DNA of 64,000 nucleotides, taken from positions 39,027-103,026 of the forward strand of contig PEAN01000006.1 in the NCBI GenBank assembly GCA_002753735.1, written 5' to 3'. The notes beneath the pieces were generated by a model that searched no databases, was not told the origin of the DNA, and worked only from the letters and a program-made list of their open reading frames with translations. A program made the translations under genes and the position numbers. This document shows, piece after piece, positions 17,091-26,748 of this stretch. Within the stretch, counting starts at the first letter, position 1. Every line of letters starts with the position of its first letter. This stretch comes from Magnetococcales bacterium DCbin4. Lineage in GTDB: Bacteria; Pseudomonadota; Magnetococcia; Magnetococcales; UBA8363.

Positions 17091-18109
17091 TCCATCCCCT
17101 TTCCATTATTGTGTATGGCGATGTGCGTTTTGATCGTCTGGTTGACCTTGTTGATCGTCAAATCCCGGGCCACCCGTATCGCCTGACCATAAGCATAACC
17201 ATCCGCCGATCCATGACTCTTGACGACGACCCCATCCAAACCCAGAAGCATCGCCCCGTTATATTTGCGAGGGTCAAGCCTTTGTTTGAACCGGTTCAGC
17301 GATGGCCGCACCAACAGGTAGCCGATCCGGGACCAAACCGAGTGGTTCATGCTCTCCTTGAGAAAATGGGAGATCATCCTGACCACCCCTTCACTCGATT
17401 TTAAACTGATATTTCCAACAAAACCATCACAAACAACGACATCAATATGGCCTTCATAAATATCGGTTCCTTCGACATTACCGACAAAACGATCACCCAA
17501 CGCCCTGCGAATCAGTTCCGCCGCCTCCTTGACCACCCCTGTCCCCTTGACATCCTCTTCACCGACATTCAAAAGACCGATTTTAGGCTGCTGCAAATGG
17601 AGGACCTGAGTCGCATAGATTTGCCCCATGATGGCGAACTGGCAAAGATTCCTGGCACTACATTCGACATTGGCACCCAGATCGAGCATCATGGTTTTTC
17701 CCGTTTTGGAGGGAACCAGTGTTGCGATCGCAGGCCGGTCGATCCCCGGCAACATGCGCAGGACAAACCGCGACGTTGCCATCAGTGCGCCGGTATTGCC
17801 TGCGGAAACCAAAGCATCCGCCGCGCCCGATTTGACCAGATCCACCCCGATCCGCATGGAAGAATTTTTCTTGAACCGCAGCGCCTGAGCCGGTTCCTCT
17901 CCCATGCCCACCACTTCCGCCGCAGGCTGAATCTGAAAAAGTTCCCGGCTGGCTTGCGCCTTTTCCAACTCCGCCAGAATCACCTCTTCCCGACCGACAA
18001 GGATGAAGCGGGTATCCGGGAATTCCAAAGCCGCCTGGACCGCCCCTTCGATGACAGACGCCGGGGCATGATCGCCTCCCATGGCATCCAGAGCAATTCG
18101 AATATCCAC
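17087..18109 (-). CDS. plsX: Phosphate acyltransferase PlsX
   Basis: 340 residues. PlsX converts acyl-ACP to acyl-phosphate for phospholipid synthesis. The start IRIALDAMGGDHAPASVIEG is the family hallmark, followed by LVSAGNTGALMATSRFVLR and DGFVGNISLKSSEG. It is translationally coupled to fabH (ATGA overlap) and follows rpmF after 29 bp, the classic rpmF-plsX-fabH order. Confidence 0.96.
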   Translation of the reverse strand: MDIRIALDAMGGDHAPASVIEGAVQAALEFPDTRFILVGREEVILAELEKAQASRELFQIQPAAEVVGMGEEPAQALRFKKNSSMRIGVDLVKSGAADALVSAGNTGALMATSRFVLRMLPGIDRPAIATLVPSKTGKTMMLDLGANVECSARNLCQFAIMGQIYATQVLHLQQPKIGLLNVGEEDVKGTGVVKEAAELIRRALGDRFVGNVEGTDIYEGHIDVVVCDGFVGNISLKSSEGVVRMISHFLKESMNHSVWSRIGYLLVRPSLNRFKQRLDPRKYNGAMLLGLDGVVVKSHGSADGYAYGQAIRVARDLTINKVNQTIKTHIAIHNNGKGME

Positions 18110-18138
18110 CTAATGGTAATCCCGGTACCTGCTCAAGT

Positions 18139-18321
18139 TCAATCGACGCTCACGCTCACCACTTCCCGACCCGCATACCAGCCGCATTTGGGGCAAACAC
18201 GATGGGGCACCATCGGTTCCTGACAGTTGGAGCATACCGAAAGACTCGGAGGTTTGATCGCATTATGCGCCCGGCGGGCACCACGACGGGAAGAGGAAAT
18301 TCGTTTCTTGGGTACAGCCAT
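18139..18321 (-). CDS. rpmF: 50S ribosomal protein L32
   Basis: 60 residues. MAVPKKRISSSRRGARRAHN is the canonical L32 start and a zinc ribbon is formed by CSNC and CPKC. The C-terminal tail VVSVSVD is typical. It lies between the DUF177 gene and plsX. Confidence 0.96.
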   Translation of the reverse strand: MAVPKKRISSSRRGARRAHNAIKPPSLSVCSNCQEPMVPHRVCPKCGWYAGREVVSVSVD

Positions 18322-18377
18322 GTTCGACTCCTTCTAAGATTTGAAATACCAGGAATATCCTGGTGCAATGAACTGAT

Positions 18378-18920
18378 TCACCCTGCATTTTTCCGGGAAA
18401 GATCCAGTTCCTTCAATTTGGAAAAAGGACCTTCACGGATACCGCCTTCACACTGGCAATCATCAAGATTGCGATTGATCCCACACTGCGGACACAATCC
18501 CCGACAGTCGTCCGAACAGACCGGAATCATGGGGAGATCGAGCAAAATTTCCTCCTGGACCAGATCTCCGATGGCCAATTCGCCGCTGACCAGGCAGGTC
18601 AGATCGTCATCCATTTCCCTGGTCTTCTGGTCTTGAAAAGGATCGGACCCGACACAAAACAACCGATTGATCACGCTTTTCTGTTCACGTTGAAACGGCT
18701 CGAGACAACGGGAACATTCATGGTGCATCCACCAGGTCAGAGTACCTGACACACACCATTGATCCCGGGAACGGGTAATCATGACATCGACCATGACCGG
18801 ACGGGATGGAGCCAGATTATCCTTGAGCAATGGCAGATTGTCACTCGAAACTTCACCGGAAACATGTTTTTCCCGATGACTCTTCGCGTCCAACCCGATC
18901 ACGAGTCCATCCAGGATCAT
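18378..18920 (-). CDS. yceD: YceD / DUF177 family protein
   Basis: About 180 residues from ATG 18920, which has GGGAG five bases upstream. The middle CSRCLEPFQREQ and the C-terminal LPMIPVCSDDCRGLCPQCGI, then CQC, form the cysteine-rich DUF177 signature. YceD proteins are almost always encoded before rpmF, as here, and have been tied to 23S rRNA accumulation. The frame is open upstream to 19007 but overlaps the DUF2065 gene there. Confidence 0.88.
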   Translation of the reverse strand: MILDGLVIGLDAKSHREKHVSGEVSSDNLPLLKDNLAPSRPVMVDVMITRSRDQWCVSGTLTWWMHHECSRCLEPFQREQKSVINRLFCVGSDPFQDQKTREMDDDLTCLVSGELAIGDLVQEEILLDLPMIPVCSDDCRGLCPQCGINRNLDDCQCEGGIREGPFSKLKELDLSRKNAG

Positions 18921-18981
18921 CCCCACTCCCTGTTCCTTCACCAAAACACCCCCCACCTTCTCCCCGCACCCGGCAGAGGAT

Positions 18982-19194
18982 TCAGGAACGTACCATGTAC
19001 ACCACACCCAATCCCACCGCCATCAACACCAAACCGGTCCGCCGCAATGATTCGTCGGAAAGTTCCGCCACGTTCATGATCCAGTGGCGCATTTTATCCG
19101 GGGCGATGAAGTAGGGTATCCCTTCCATGATCATCATCAAACCCACTGCGGTAATCAAATCGTTCAAGGATTTATTCCGTTCAAGGTGTACCAC
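18982..19194 (-). CDS. DUF2065 (YjeT-like) membrane protein
   Basis: About 70 residues within a longer open frame. The core LITAVGLMMIMEGIPYFIAP, then LSDESLRRTGLVLMAVGLGV matches DUF2065 (E. coli YjeT), a two-helix membrane protein usually encoded directly after hflC. Likely start is GTG at 19192-19194, inside the end of hflC (14-bp overlap); TTG at 19165-19167 is the alternative. Much of the upstream frame is a shadow of hflC. Confidence 0.75.
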   Translation of the reverse strand: MVHLERNKSLNDLITAVGLMMIMEGIPYFIAPDKMRHWIMNVAELSDESLRRTGLVLMAVGLGVVYMVRS

Positions 19195-20056
19195 CGTCCC
19201 GGTCTTCCTGGAGAAAGCGGTAAAAACCGGAGGGTTGTACCAGCAAAGTGGTATCCTCTGCAAAGGCTTTTTGATAGGCTTCCAAGGTTCGTTTAAATTC
19301 GTAGAACCGAGAATTCTTCTTGTAGGCTTCGGCATAGATGCTCGCCGCTTCCGCGTCGCCCGCACCACGGATCTTCTCGGACGTTTTGAAGGCTTCCGCC
19401 AACAGGATCTCCTTGTCCTTGTCGGCGGAGGAGCGAATCTTGACCGCCTCTTCCTCCCCCTCGGCACGATACTGTTTGGCCTGCCGTTCCCGTTCCGTCT
19501 GCATCCGCTTGAATACCGCCTTGGAATTTTCGGCGGGAAGGTCGGTTCTCTTGATACGAACATCCAATACTTCAATACCATATTTCGACGATTGCAGATT
19601 GGCCTGGGTACGAATACGTGCCATGAGATCTTCCCGGGCACCGGCAACGATTTCCATCATGGTGAACTGACCCAATACCTCACGCAGATTGGAATAGATG
19701 ATATCGTTGATGCGGGAGGCGGCACCGATTTCATTACGGACCGTCTGGTAGAATTTCAAGGTATCAACGATCCGCCAACGGGAATAACTGTCCACCTTGA
19801 GGTTTTTCTTGTCCGCGGAAAGGATTTCCTGCGGCTCCTGATCGAAAACAAGCAATCTTTTCTCAAAGCTGTAGACATCCTGAAGGAAGGGAATCTTGAA
19901 ATGGAGCCCCGGTTCGGAAACCGAGCGCACCGGTTTGCCCAATTGCAGGATCAATACCTGCTGCACCTGATGCACCATGAAGACGGATTGGGACAACAGG
20001 ATGATTCCACCCACGATCAGGAAGGTCATACCCGTATGAAATTTTTTGTTCATCAC
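19181..20056 (-). CDS. hflC: HflC, FtsH-protease modulator
   Basis: 291 residues. One N-terminal membrane span (FLIVGGIILLSQSVFMVHQV) is followed by the SPFH/band 7 domain (GLHFKIPFLQDVYSFEKRLL) and a long charged coiled-coil helix near residues 165-230 (RTDLPAENSKAVFKRMQTER). With HflK it forms the large periplasmic vault that encloses and tunes FtsH. The start overlaps hflK by 4 bp. Confidence 0.95.
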   Translation of the reverse strand: MMNKKFHTGMTFLIVGGIILLSQSVFMVHQVQQVLILQLGKPVRSVSEPGLHFKIPFLQDVYSFEKRLLVFDQEPQEILSADKKNLKVDSYSRWRIVDTLKFYQTVRNEIGAASRINDIIYSNLREVLGQFTMMEIVAGAREDLMARIRTQANLQSSKYGIEVLDVRIKRTDLPAENSKAVFKRMQTERERQAKQYRAEGEEEAVKIRSSADKDKEILLAEAFKTSEKIRGAGDAEAASIYAEAYKKNSRFYEFKRTLEAYQKAFAEDTTLLVQPSGFYRFLQEDRDGGTP

Positions 20057-21135
20057 TTGGCTCCCTGGGGTTGAATCGGATTGCCCGCGGAAGGATTGCC
20101 CGCCAAGGGGAGGAATGGAAGGACCCCCCGCGCCGCATCGGGATGCAGGATCACCTTTTTGGTTTTGCCCAGGATCTCCTCCATGGTTTCCAGGTACAAG
20201 CGGGTTCTCGTGATCTCCGGAGCCTTTTCATACTCGTCCACCAAAGCCAGAAACCGGTTGACCTCGCCCTTGGCCCGGGCGATCTTGGTTGCCTTGTAGC
20301 CTTCGGCCTGTTGAATTTCCTGGGCTGCCTGCCCTTTGGCCCGGGGAATGATATCGTTTTTGTACCCTTGGGCCTCGTTGATGGAGCGTTCCCGGTCCTC
20401 GCGGGCACTGGCGACATCCTTGAAGGCGTGGATCACTTCCTGCGGGGGTGCCACCTGTTGGAGTTGGACGTTGACGACAATGATGCCACTCTTGTAACTG
20501 TCGAGGATTTCCTGCATGGTCACCCGGGTGTTGGTCTGGATTTTTTCCTTGCCCGTGGTCAGCGCGGTATCGATATCATTGCGCCCGATGACCTGGCGAA
20601 TGGCCGATTCAGCGGCATTGCGCACCACATTGTGGGGATCGTCGCTCGGATTGCGGACATTGAAGAGGAAATTGGCCGCCCCCCCTTCCTGGATGCGGTA
20701 TTGGACCGACAGATCAATGTCGATGATGTTTTCATCTCCGGTCAACATCAACGATTCCGCCGAAACATCGGAATTGGCGCGGCCGCGGCTGCGATAGCCG
20801 ATTTCGATTCTTTGGATCTGGGTGACCTGCGGGGTGTAGACCGTTTCAATGGGATACGGCAGGTGAAAATGGGGACCGGGATCGGTCGTTTCGACATAAC
20901 GCCCGAAACGGACCACCACCCCTTGTTCATCAGGTCCGACGACATAGATCCCCGTCGCCATCCAAAGCAGGAAAGCGACCACTGCGATCACCGGCCAAAG
21001 CTGTCCACCCGGAATCCGGTCCATCAGCTTTTCCCTGGCAAGTCTGAAAATTTTTTCCAGGTCTGGAGGTTGGGGTGCGTTGGAACCCGATCCCCACGGA
21101 CCCTGCTGTCCTCCTCCATTATTGTTCCATGCCAT
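20053..21135 (-). CDS. hflK: HflK, FtsH-protease modulator
   Basis: 360 residues. The Gly/Asn/Gln/Pro-rich cytosolic leader MAWNNNGGGQQGPWGSGSNA is typical, then one transmembrane span (VIAVVAFLLWMATGIYVV) and the band 7 domain (VVRFGRYVETTDPGPHFHLP). A coiled-coil with SINEAQGYKNDIIPRAKGQA follows. The hflK-hflC-DUF2065 order is conserved in proteobacteria. Confidence 0.95.
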   Translation of the reverse strand: MAWNNNGGGQQGPWGSGSNAPQPPDLEKIFRLAREKLMDRIPGGQLWPVIAVVAFLLWMATGIYVVGPDEQGVVVRFGRYVETTDPGPHFHLPYPIETVYTPQVTQIQRIEIGYRSRGRANSDVSAESLMLTGDENIIDIDLSVQYRIQEGGAANFLFNVRNPSDDPHNVVRNAAESAIRQVIGRNDIDTALTTGKEKIQTNTRVTMQEILDSYKSGIIVVNVQLQQVAPPQEVIHAFKDVASAREDRERSINEAQGYKNDIIPRAKGQAAQEIQQAEGYKATKIARAKGEVNRFLALVDEYEKAPEITRTRLYLETMEEILGKTKKVILHPDAARGVLPFLPLAGNPSAGNPIQPQGAK

Positions 21136-21245
21136 GATTCAACTCCTTGAAGTGCTGCCCGGTTTGTCTCCCGAGAGGACCCGAACCGGGAAACATCCAC
21201 AAAAAATCCACTGAAATGCCTATGGATATTCTCATTTCCCACGGG

Positions 21246-21965
21246 TCAAGTAAAGGCACTATCCAGCGTGACCAATCCCGCCATGGCGGCGATGGCGGCA
21301 GTTTCGGTGCGCAAAATACGGTATCCCAGGGACACCGCCATCGCCCCCCGATCCAACATCAACTGCCGTTCCCGGTCGGTCCATCCCCCCTCGGGACCCG
21401 ACAGGATGGCCAAAGGTTGGTCGTGGCAACGCCGGTACCAGCTGGCCAGCGGGATTCCGGATTCAAGGATGTCCAGGAACGCCCGTTGTTCCACAACCGG
21501 ATCCGCGAAAAACTGTTCCAAAGAGCGCGCCGGATGGAGTACGGGAATGATGGCCCGGCGGCATTGCCGGGCCGCCTTCAGCACGAAACGATCCCAGGCA
21601 GCGGTTTTGTCCTGTCCATGACGAACCCCACCAACGGCTGAAGACCGCTCCGAAATCAGGGGAAGGATCTCGGTTGCCCCCAGCTCAACCCCTTTTTGCA
21701 AAATCAGCAGCATTCGTTCCCGGTCGGGGATCACTGGACACAACCGCCTGGGCCGGGCAGGTTCGATGCCCGGCGGCAAGGGTTCGAAGACCACCGCCTC
21801 CCGGAGACCGGACAACAGACGGGCGCGAAAATAGCGCCCTTCCGGATCCACCACGGTCAGAATCTCCCCGGGGCGGGCCTGCCAACGGTCGAGCGCCTCC
21901 GCCATCCCCATGGCCAACGCAACCACCTGTCCCAGACCCGGAGGAGAATGCAAAAGGCGGATCAC
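21246..21965 (-). CDS. rsmE: 16S rRNA m3U1498 methyltransferase
   Basis: 239 residues, a SPOUT methyltransferase with an N-terminal PUA-like part. The SAM-binding knot motif AILSGPEGGWTDRERQLM and the LGYRILRTETAAIAAMA helix are diagnostic for RsmE. The start overlaps the trmJ stop by 4 bp, so two RNA SPOUT enzymes are translationally coupled. Confidence 0.94.
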   Translation of the reverse strand: MIRLLHSPPGLGQVVALAMGMAEALDRWQARPGEILTVVDPEGRYFRARLLSGLREAVVFEPLPPGIEPARPRRLCPVIPDRERMLLILQKGVELGATEILPLISERSSAVGGVRHGQDKTAAWDRFVLKAARQCRRAIIPVLHPARSLEQFFADPVVEQRAFLDILESGIPLASWYRRCHDQPLAILSGPEGGWTDRERQLMLDRGAMAVSLGYRILRTETAAIAAMAGLVTLDSAFT

Positions 21966-22714
21966 GATTTGATCCGACCCCTCGATGCAATGGCCTCATG
22001 GAGGATCCCCCGCAGAATGGAAACCTCCCTGCGGTCGAGTGCCGCCCGGTGCAACAAAGCCTTGAGGCTGCCCATCAGGTGCCGGCCATGGCCCGGTTTG
22101 ATGAAATCGATCTGCCGCAACACCTCCTCCAGATGGATGAACAACCGGTTCATCTGATCGGCAGTGGCCAGAGTTCGATGCACCACTGGAACCAGACCTG
22201 CCGCCTGATCGGTCTTGGTCGCCAGCATGAGTTCATAGGCGATGACCATGACGGCATGCGACAGATTGAGTGAGCCATAGGGACCCGTGGTGGGAATGTT
22301 GCACACCACGTCGGCCCGATCCACATCCACCGTATGCAGACCCGTGCGCTCGGTACCAAACACAATCCCCCCCCGGGCCGTTCCCTCTTCCGCAAGTTCC
22401 ACCCACCGGGCCGCCAACTGCCTGGGGGTCAGGACCGTCTGCCGCTGCCCCCGGGAACGATTGGTCGTCGCCGCGAGAAAATTCAAATCACCCACCGCTT
22501 CATCCATGCTGGCAAAAACTCGGGCACCCATCAAGATTTCCTGACCACTGGCCGCGAATTGGTCCGCTTCGGGATGGGGAAACCGTTCCGGTGCCACCAG
22601 GCGCAATTCCGTCAATCCCATGTTGGCCATGACCCTTGCCGTCGCACCGATGTTTCCCGGATGACTGGTCCGGTCAAGGATGACCACCGGTTTTGCCTGT
22701 GACAAGGACGACAT
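21962..22714 (-). CDS. trmJ: tRNA (cytidine/uridine-32) 2'-O-methyltransferase TrmJ
   Basis: 250 residues from ATG 22714, with GGGAGG 11 bases upstream. A SPOUT domain with VVILDRTSHPGNIGATARVM and the knot GGIVFGTERTGLHTVDVDRA, then VVCNIPTTGPYGSLNLSHAV, is TrmJ-specific. The C-terminal helical extension includes the region around HLEEVLRQIDFIKPGH found in TrmJ but not in TrmL. It modifies position 32 of the anticodon loop. Confidence 0.92.
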   Translation of the reverse strand: MSSLSQAKPVVILDRTSHPGNIGATARVMANMGLTELRLVAPERFPHPEADQFAASGQEILMGARVFASMDEAVGDLNFLAATTNRSRGQRQTVLTPRQLAARWVELAEEGTARGGIVFGTERTGLHTVDVDRADVVCNIPTTGPYGSLNLSHAVMVIAYELMLATKTDQAAGLVPVVHRTLATADQMNRLFIHLEEVLRQIDFIKPGHGRHLMGSLKALLHRAALDRREVSILRGILHEAIASRGRIKS

Positions 22715-22962
22715 CGAATACGTGACCTCCCAGGGGATTTTTTTCATGATCGATTGCACGTTCCATGGACCTCTGCGCCGAAGAAAACGCTACGGGCGCC
22801 AACGAGAGACTTTGACCGAAATCCGGTTTGAATTCAATATTCCTTTCCACAAATGCAAAAGCAGTTCAAGATGGTGTGGGGCATGGTGGGGATTCATGGA
22901 TCTTCTGACTTGGCCCAGGGGATGGAACAAAAAGTTGAAAACATTATGATCAGGTCAGGTTC
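22715..22962. other. Intergenic region between trmJ and the TagR-like gene
   Basis: About 248 bp separating divergent genes. No convincing small gene is seen; promoters for trmJ-rsmE (minus) and for the SUMF1/vWA/ABC cassette (plus) must lie here or nearby. Confidence 0.5.
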
Positions 22963-23982
22963 TTGAAATACAGTAAAGGGTTTTTCAATCGTCTGGAAAA
23001 CAGGAAACGGAAGCCTGCGGCGGTCCGTCGTCCCGGCGCGTCCAAGTCCAAGGTTGCCTCCCCCTCATCATCTGAAACAGGCCGGCGCTTCGGCCTGAAG
23101 GATCTGATGCTGCCCCTGATGTTCCTGGTGGCATTGGGCTGCGGTTGGGGTTTTTTATGGTTGTTGCAACCGGGGAATCCCCAAATTTCCTGGCAAGCCT
23201 GCCTGGAACATCAATCCGATGGCGTTTCTTACCCCACTCTGATCGAAATTCCCTCCGGTACCTATGAAATTCCTCAGAATTCACCCCTTCTGACCCCGTT
23301 CATGCAATTTCACGACAAACCCAATATCGTCCTGGAACGTCCACTGATCCTGCAAAACAGGGAAGTGGATCTGGAACGGTTCAAACACTATGTCCAGGAA
23401 GTCGAGAACATTCAGGATCCCGACGAACGGCAAAAACGGAAACTTCGCATCGGAAACCATTGGGAGAACAACGATGTTCAGGACTCCCTCGTCCGTCACC
23501 TCTCCTGGGAGGGGGCCGTGGACTTCACCCAATGGTTTTCAAAGAAGACGGGGTGCAATTACCGGCTGCCGACCCGGGAGGAATGGGCCGCCGCCGTCAT
23601 TCATCTGAACCAGGATGCTCAAGCGGAAATCAACGGTGCCATCGACCCCGAAGGGGTGATCAAAAATCTCCTTTTCGGTACCCGGGAATGGTCATTAACC
23701 TCTTGTGCCGATGGTTATTATCTCCTGGGAGGCGACGATTGGACCGCCTCCGCCGATGACCGGAAGGAGGTCTGCATGTCCGCCATGCTCGCCATGGGAG
23801 GTTTTCGTCTGGTATTGGATCCATCGTCAATTCCGGATCCAAAAGACCAGACCGATCCCCGGGGAACTGCGTTCAAAGGGAGCTCTCTCAAGATGGACGC
23901 AGCCTTGTCCCTGGACAAAACCCCGCTCCCTGGTGAATCCTCCAGGCCAGCATCTGCGGAACCTGTTCAGCCCGTTCAATGA
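22963..23982 (+). CDS. Membrane-anchored SUMF1/FGE-fold protein, TagR-like
   Basis: 339 residues from TTG 22963 (weak ribosome site; no better start before the membrane span). A basic cytosolic leader is followed by one transmembrane segment at residues 47-70 (LMLPLMFLVALGCGWGFLWL). The SUMF1 fold follows: VRHLSWEGAVDFTQWFSKKT, then YRLPTREEWAAAVIHL and a closing MGGFRLVLD. The C-x4-C pair of true formylglycine-generating enzymes is absent (only one Cys, in DRKEVCMSAM), so it is probably not catalytic. This fits TagR, the periplasmic SUMF1-like regulator acting with the TagST transporter and PpkA in type VI secretion control. It heads the cassette with vWA, ATPase and permease genes. Confidence 0.75.
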   Translation: MKYSKGFFNRLENRKRKPAAVRRPGASKSKVASPSSSETGRRFGLKDLMLPLMFLVALGCGWGFLWLLQPGNPQISWQACLEHQSDGVSYPTLIEIPSGTYEIPQNSPLLTPFMQFHDKPNIVLERPLILQNREVDLERFKHYVQEVENIQDPDERQKRKLRIGNHWENNDVQDSLVRHLSWEGAVDFTQWFSKKTGCNYRLPTREEWAAAVIHLNQDAQAEINGAIDPEGVIKNLLFGTREWSLTSCADGYYLLGGDDWTASADDRKEVCMSAMLAMGGFRLVLDPSSIPDPKDQTDPRGTAFKGSSLKMDAALSLDKTPLPGESSRPASAEPVQPVQ

Positions 23983-24045
23983 AATTCATGTATTCTTTAA
24001 AAGTTGCTCCAATTGCTGTCATCAAGACGTGAGGCCAAATCGGAA

Positions 24046-26748
24046 ATGTTCATACCAAAGAAGATACCATTCATGGCAGCCGTACCCCGTCGAACCTTCT
24101 CCTTGAAAACATTTCTCGGTATCCTGATCCTTCTGGCAGCCACTGGTGCCTTCCCCATGCCAGCAGACAGTGCCGAAGCAGAAACTGGAAATTGCGCCGA
24201 ACTCGATATTTCCCGGTTCAAAAAGGACAACAAGCTCCAATGGTCCGGAATCGTCCGCGTACTGCGTCAGGACGCCGTCGTTTTTGCGGATGAACAAGGA
24301 ACGAAGCGGGCAGGATTTCTCCTGTTCAATCAACAGGCCGAACTCCTCGATGGCAATGAGCGCCTATTCAAGATCCGTACCTACCGCTACAAGGAACAAC
24401 CTGAAACCACCGGTTGGGTCGCCCGGAAAGATCTTCTGTGCCGCAATCAGCCCATCAAAAGTGAAACCGGGCTGGAGATGAAATTCTTTATTAAAACCAA
24501 CACCACCGCCCGATCCGAAGATCAACCTTCCCCCGATGAATCCACCATCTCCACGGTTCAAATCTTTCAGGATCCCGAGTTGAAGGATTGTGTCGGTGGT
24601 CAAGGCAACTGTCGTGAAGGGGCCTCACGTTTTCACATGTATTTCGTCTTCGACCAAACCGAAGAATCCTATCTCCTGGCGGATCGGTTCCGTCTGGAAG
24701 AGGATGATCTGTTGCTGGGATGGGTCGCCAAGAAAGATGGCTTTCTCTGGAACAACGCCTTCAGCATCCGCCCCCGGGAAGACCTGCTCTCCCCCGATGG
24801 TTCGGGTCCCGGGACCGTCTGCACCTATGAACAACTCAAGGATGCCGTTTCCCGTGACAAAAAAGCCTGCCACCCCATTCTGGGTGGTCGCGAATGGTTC
24901 AAGTCGGCCCTGAGAATTCCAGTTCTGGAGATGATCGATCAAAACAATCGACACATTTCTCCTGAAGGAGTGGGAGCCGCGGGTGATCAACGACGGTTCT
25001 TCAAGGTGGCCCTGGCCCGGCCGGGACTGGTGGGACGGCGCATCAGCGATGACAAGGTCGCCATTTCCACCGGCCTCGCATCACGGATCATGCCCGGGTT
25101 CACTTCGCTCACGTCGAAAAAGCATGTGGACATTTTCTTTCTCCTCGATGCCACCGCCAGCATGGAACCGTTCATCGATGCCGTACGCGGCACCCCCGCA
25201 ACACCGGGCGTCATCCAGGAGATCATCAACAAGATCAAAAAGTCTCAAGGGTTCAAGGAGACCGAGTTTCGTTTCGGCTTCCGGGTCTACCGTGATCCCT
25301 ATGCTGACCGCGAATTCACCAACGGACCGGGTGAAGGGGTGGGTGAAGGTCATCCCCTCCCGTCACAATGCGATCTGAACGACAGTCAGCAGCAGGTTGC
25401 CTTCGAATCCTTTCAAAAATCGATTTCCCAGGTTCGGGTGTCGGGCAACGATATCGAGGATGATTATCAGGAAAACCTGTTTGGCGGTTTGAACCAGGTT
25501 CTCAGTCAGGATCTCCAACCCTGCCCCGATAACCTGAAAATCTTGTTTGTCATCGGCGACAACGGCTATCAGACCAGCCGTCCCGCCACCGGAAACTTCG
25601 GGCAGATCTTTCAAAAAGCCAAATACGCCAATCCCATTTCCAGAAAAACGCTGCTCTCGCTGATGCAACGGGGGAATAAGGGACTGGGTGACAATCTGAT
25701 CAGCTTTTTCATTCAAACCCCGTCACATGCCGAACAGGTACGGCATCCCGAATCCTACCGCAAGGCCTATGCTGAATTTGAAAGCCAATCCAAGGATCTT
25801 CTGAGCCAAAGCCTGCCTGCCGACAGCAAACTGGATGACCATTTCCTGCGCATGGGAGAGGAAGGATTGGTGCAACGGATGGTGGGAACGGTCGAAAAAC
25901 TCGGCAGCAGTGCCCTGATCGACGAAATCATTCTCGACATCCGCGGTGGTGGCGCGCTGGTCAACATCATCGACCGCCTGCGCCGGGAACGGGTCGATAT
26001 TCCCGGGGTCTACTGGCACATTCTCAAACAGGGGGCCTGCGGCGAATTGGGCAAACAATGTGAACACCGCATCTACGACACCACCCGCATCGGATACATC
26101 GAAGCGGATGAAAAAGTCGTTGAAGAACTGTGGGTCACCAGCAGCGCCCTTTCCTCCTGGATCCGTATCCTTCGCGGATTCGAAGGATATTTCGACTTGC
26201 CCGAGGGACAGTTGCGGCGGGCACTGGTCAACACGCTGATCGTGGGACTGCAACAGGAAATCCGCAAACCCCCCATTGACACTTCGGGGGAAACACCGGC
26301 CCAGTACGCCCAGCGTCGGGGCGGATTGCCGGTACGCAATCACAGCCCGCTGCTCAGTTACAATGTCAACTCATTGTTGTCGGAAAAAATCGCCCGTGAC
26401 CGGGATGGCCATCTGGTCGTCGTCGGCCCCGATGGCTCCCCCCTGCTGGACCGGGCGGGCATCCCCATTCCGGCGGTTCCGGTCTGCGAATTGCGCCGAT
26501 TGGCGGCATGGGCGATCAGATCGAAAGAAATGCTTGAGATCGTTGAAAAAGATTTCAACAAGCCGGTATTCAAGATCGAACCCTATCGTCCTCATCTGTG
26601 CCCCGATTCCACTGAGAATGGCCGAATGATTGGCAAGATCGATGGCTTGATCCGGGCCGAACCTTTGGGTGAGGACAAAAATTATCGTTTTGCCCATATC
26701 TTTGGCGGCAGTCGGGGCTATTGGATTCCGCAGGAGTATTTGCCATGA
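24046..26748 (+). CDS. Secreted von Willebrand factor A protein (PpkA-vWA-like)
   Basis: About 900 residues from ATG 24046 (the frame is open to 24004). An N-terminal hydrophobic signal or anchor (FLGILILLAATGAFPMPADS) is followed by two SH3-like segments (TTGWVARKDLLC near residue 125, LGWVAKKDGFLW near residue 235). A vWA domain at about 360-560 has MIDAS residues Asp368, Thr370 and Ser372 in FFLLDATASMEPFID. Later FRVYRDPYADREF and EDDYQENLFGGL resemble the periplasmic vWA domain of PpkA, the Ser/Thr kinase of T6SS. No kinase domain is present. A C-terminal SH3-like tail ends GSRGYWIPQEYLP. The stop overlaps the ATPase start (ATGA). Likely the ligand-binding periplasmic part of the complex. 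Confidence 0.75.
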   Translation: MFIPKKIPFMAAVPRRTFSLKTFLGILILLAATGAFPMPADSAEAETGNCAELDISRFKKDNKLQWSGIVRVLRQDAVVFADEQGTKRAGFLLFNQQAELLDGNERLFKIRTYRYKEQPETTGWVARKDLLCRNQPIKSETGLEMKFFIKTNTTARSEDQPSPDESTISTVQIFQDPELKDCVGGQGNCREGASRFHMYFVFDQTEESYLLADRFRLEEDDLLLGWVAKKDGFLWNNAFSIRPREDLLSPDGSGPGTVCTYEQLKDAVSRDKKACHPILGGREWFKSALRIPVLEMIDQNNRHISPEGVGAAGDQRRFFKVALARPGLVGRRISDDKVAISTGLASRIMPGFTSLTSKKHVDIFFLLDATASMEPFIDAVRGTPATPGVIQEIINKIKKSQGFKETEFRFGFRVYRDPYADREFTNGPGEGVGEGHPLPSQCDLNDSQQQVAFESFQKSISQVRVSGNDIEDDYQENLFGGLNQVLSQDLQPCPDNLKILFVIGDNGYQTSRPATGNFGQIFQKAKYANPISRKTLLSLMQRGNKGLGDNLISFFIQTPSHAEQVRHPESYRKAYAEFESQSKDLLSQSLPADSKLDDHFLRMGEEGLVQRMVGTVEKLGSSALIDEIILDIRGGGALVNIIDRLRRERVDIPGVYWHILKQGACGELGKQCEHRIYDTTRIGYIEADEKVVEELWVTSSALSSWIRILRGFEGYFDLPEGQLRRALVNTLIVGLQQEIRKPPIDTSGETPAQYAQRRGGLPVRNHSPLLSYNVNSLLSEKIARDRDGHLVVVGPDGSPLLDRAGIPIPAVPVCELRRLAAWAIRSKEMLEIVEKDFNKPVFKIEPYRPHLCPDSTENGRMIGKIDGLIRAEPLGEDKNYRFAHIFGGSRGYWIPQEYLP

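Noticed and set aside
20071..21150. 359-codon plus-strand frame
   Set aside because: Complete antisense shadow of hflK.
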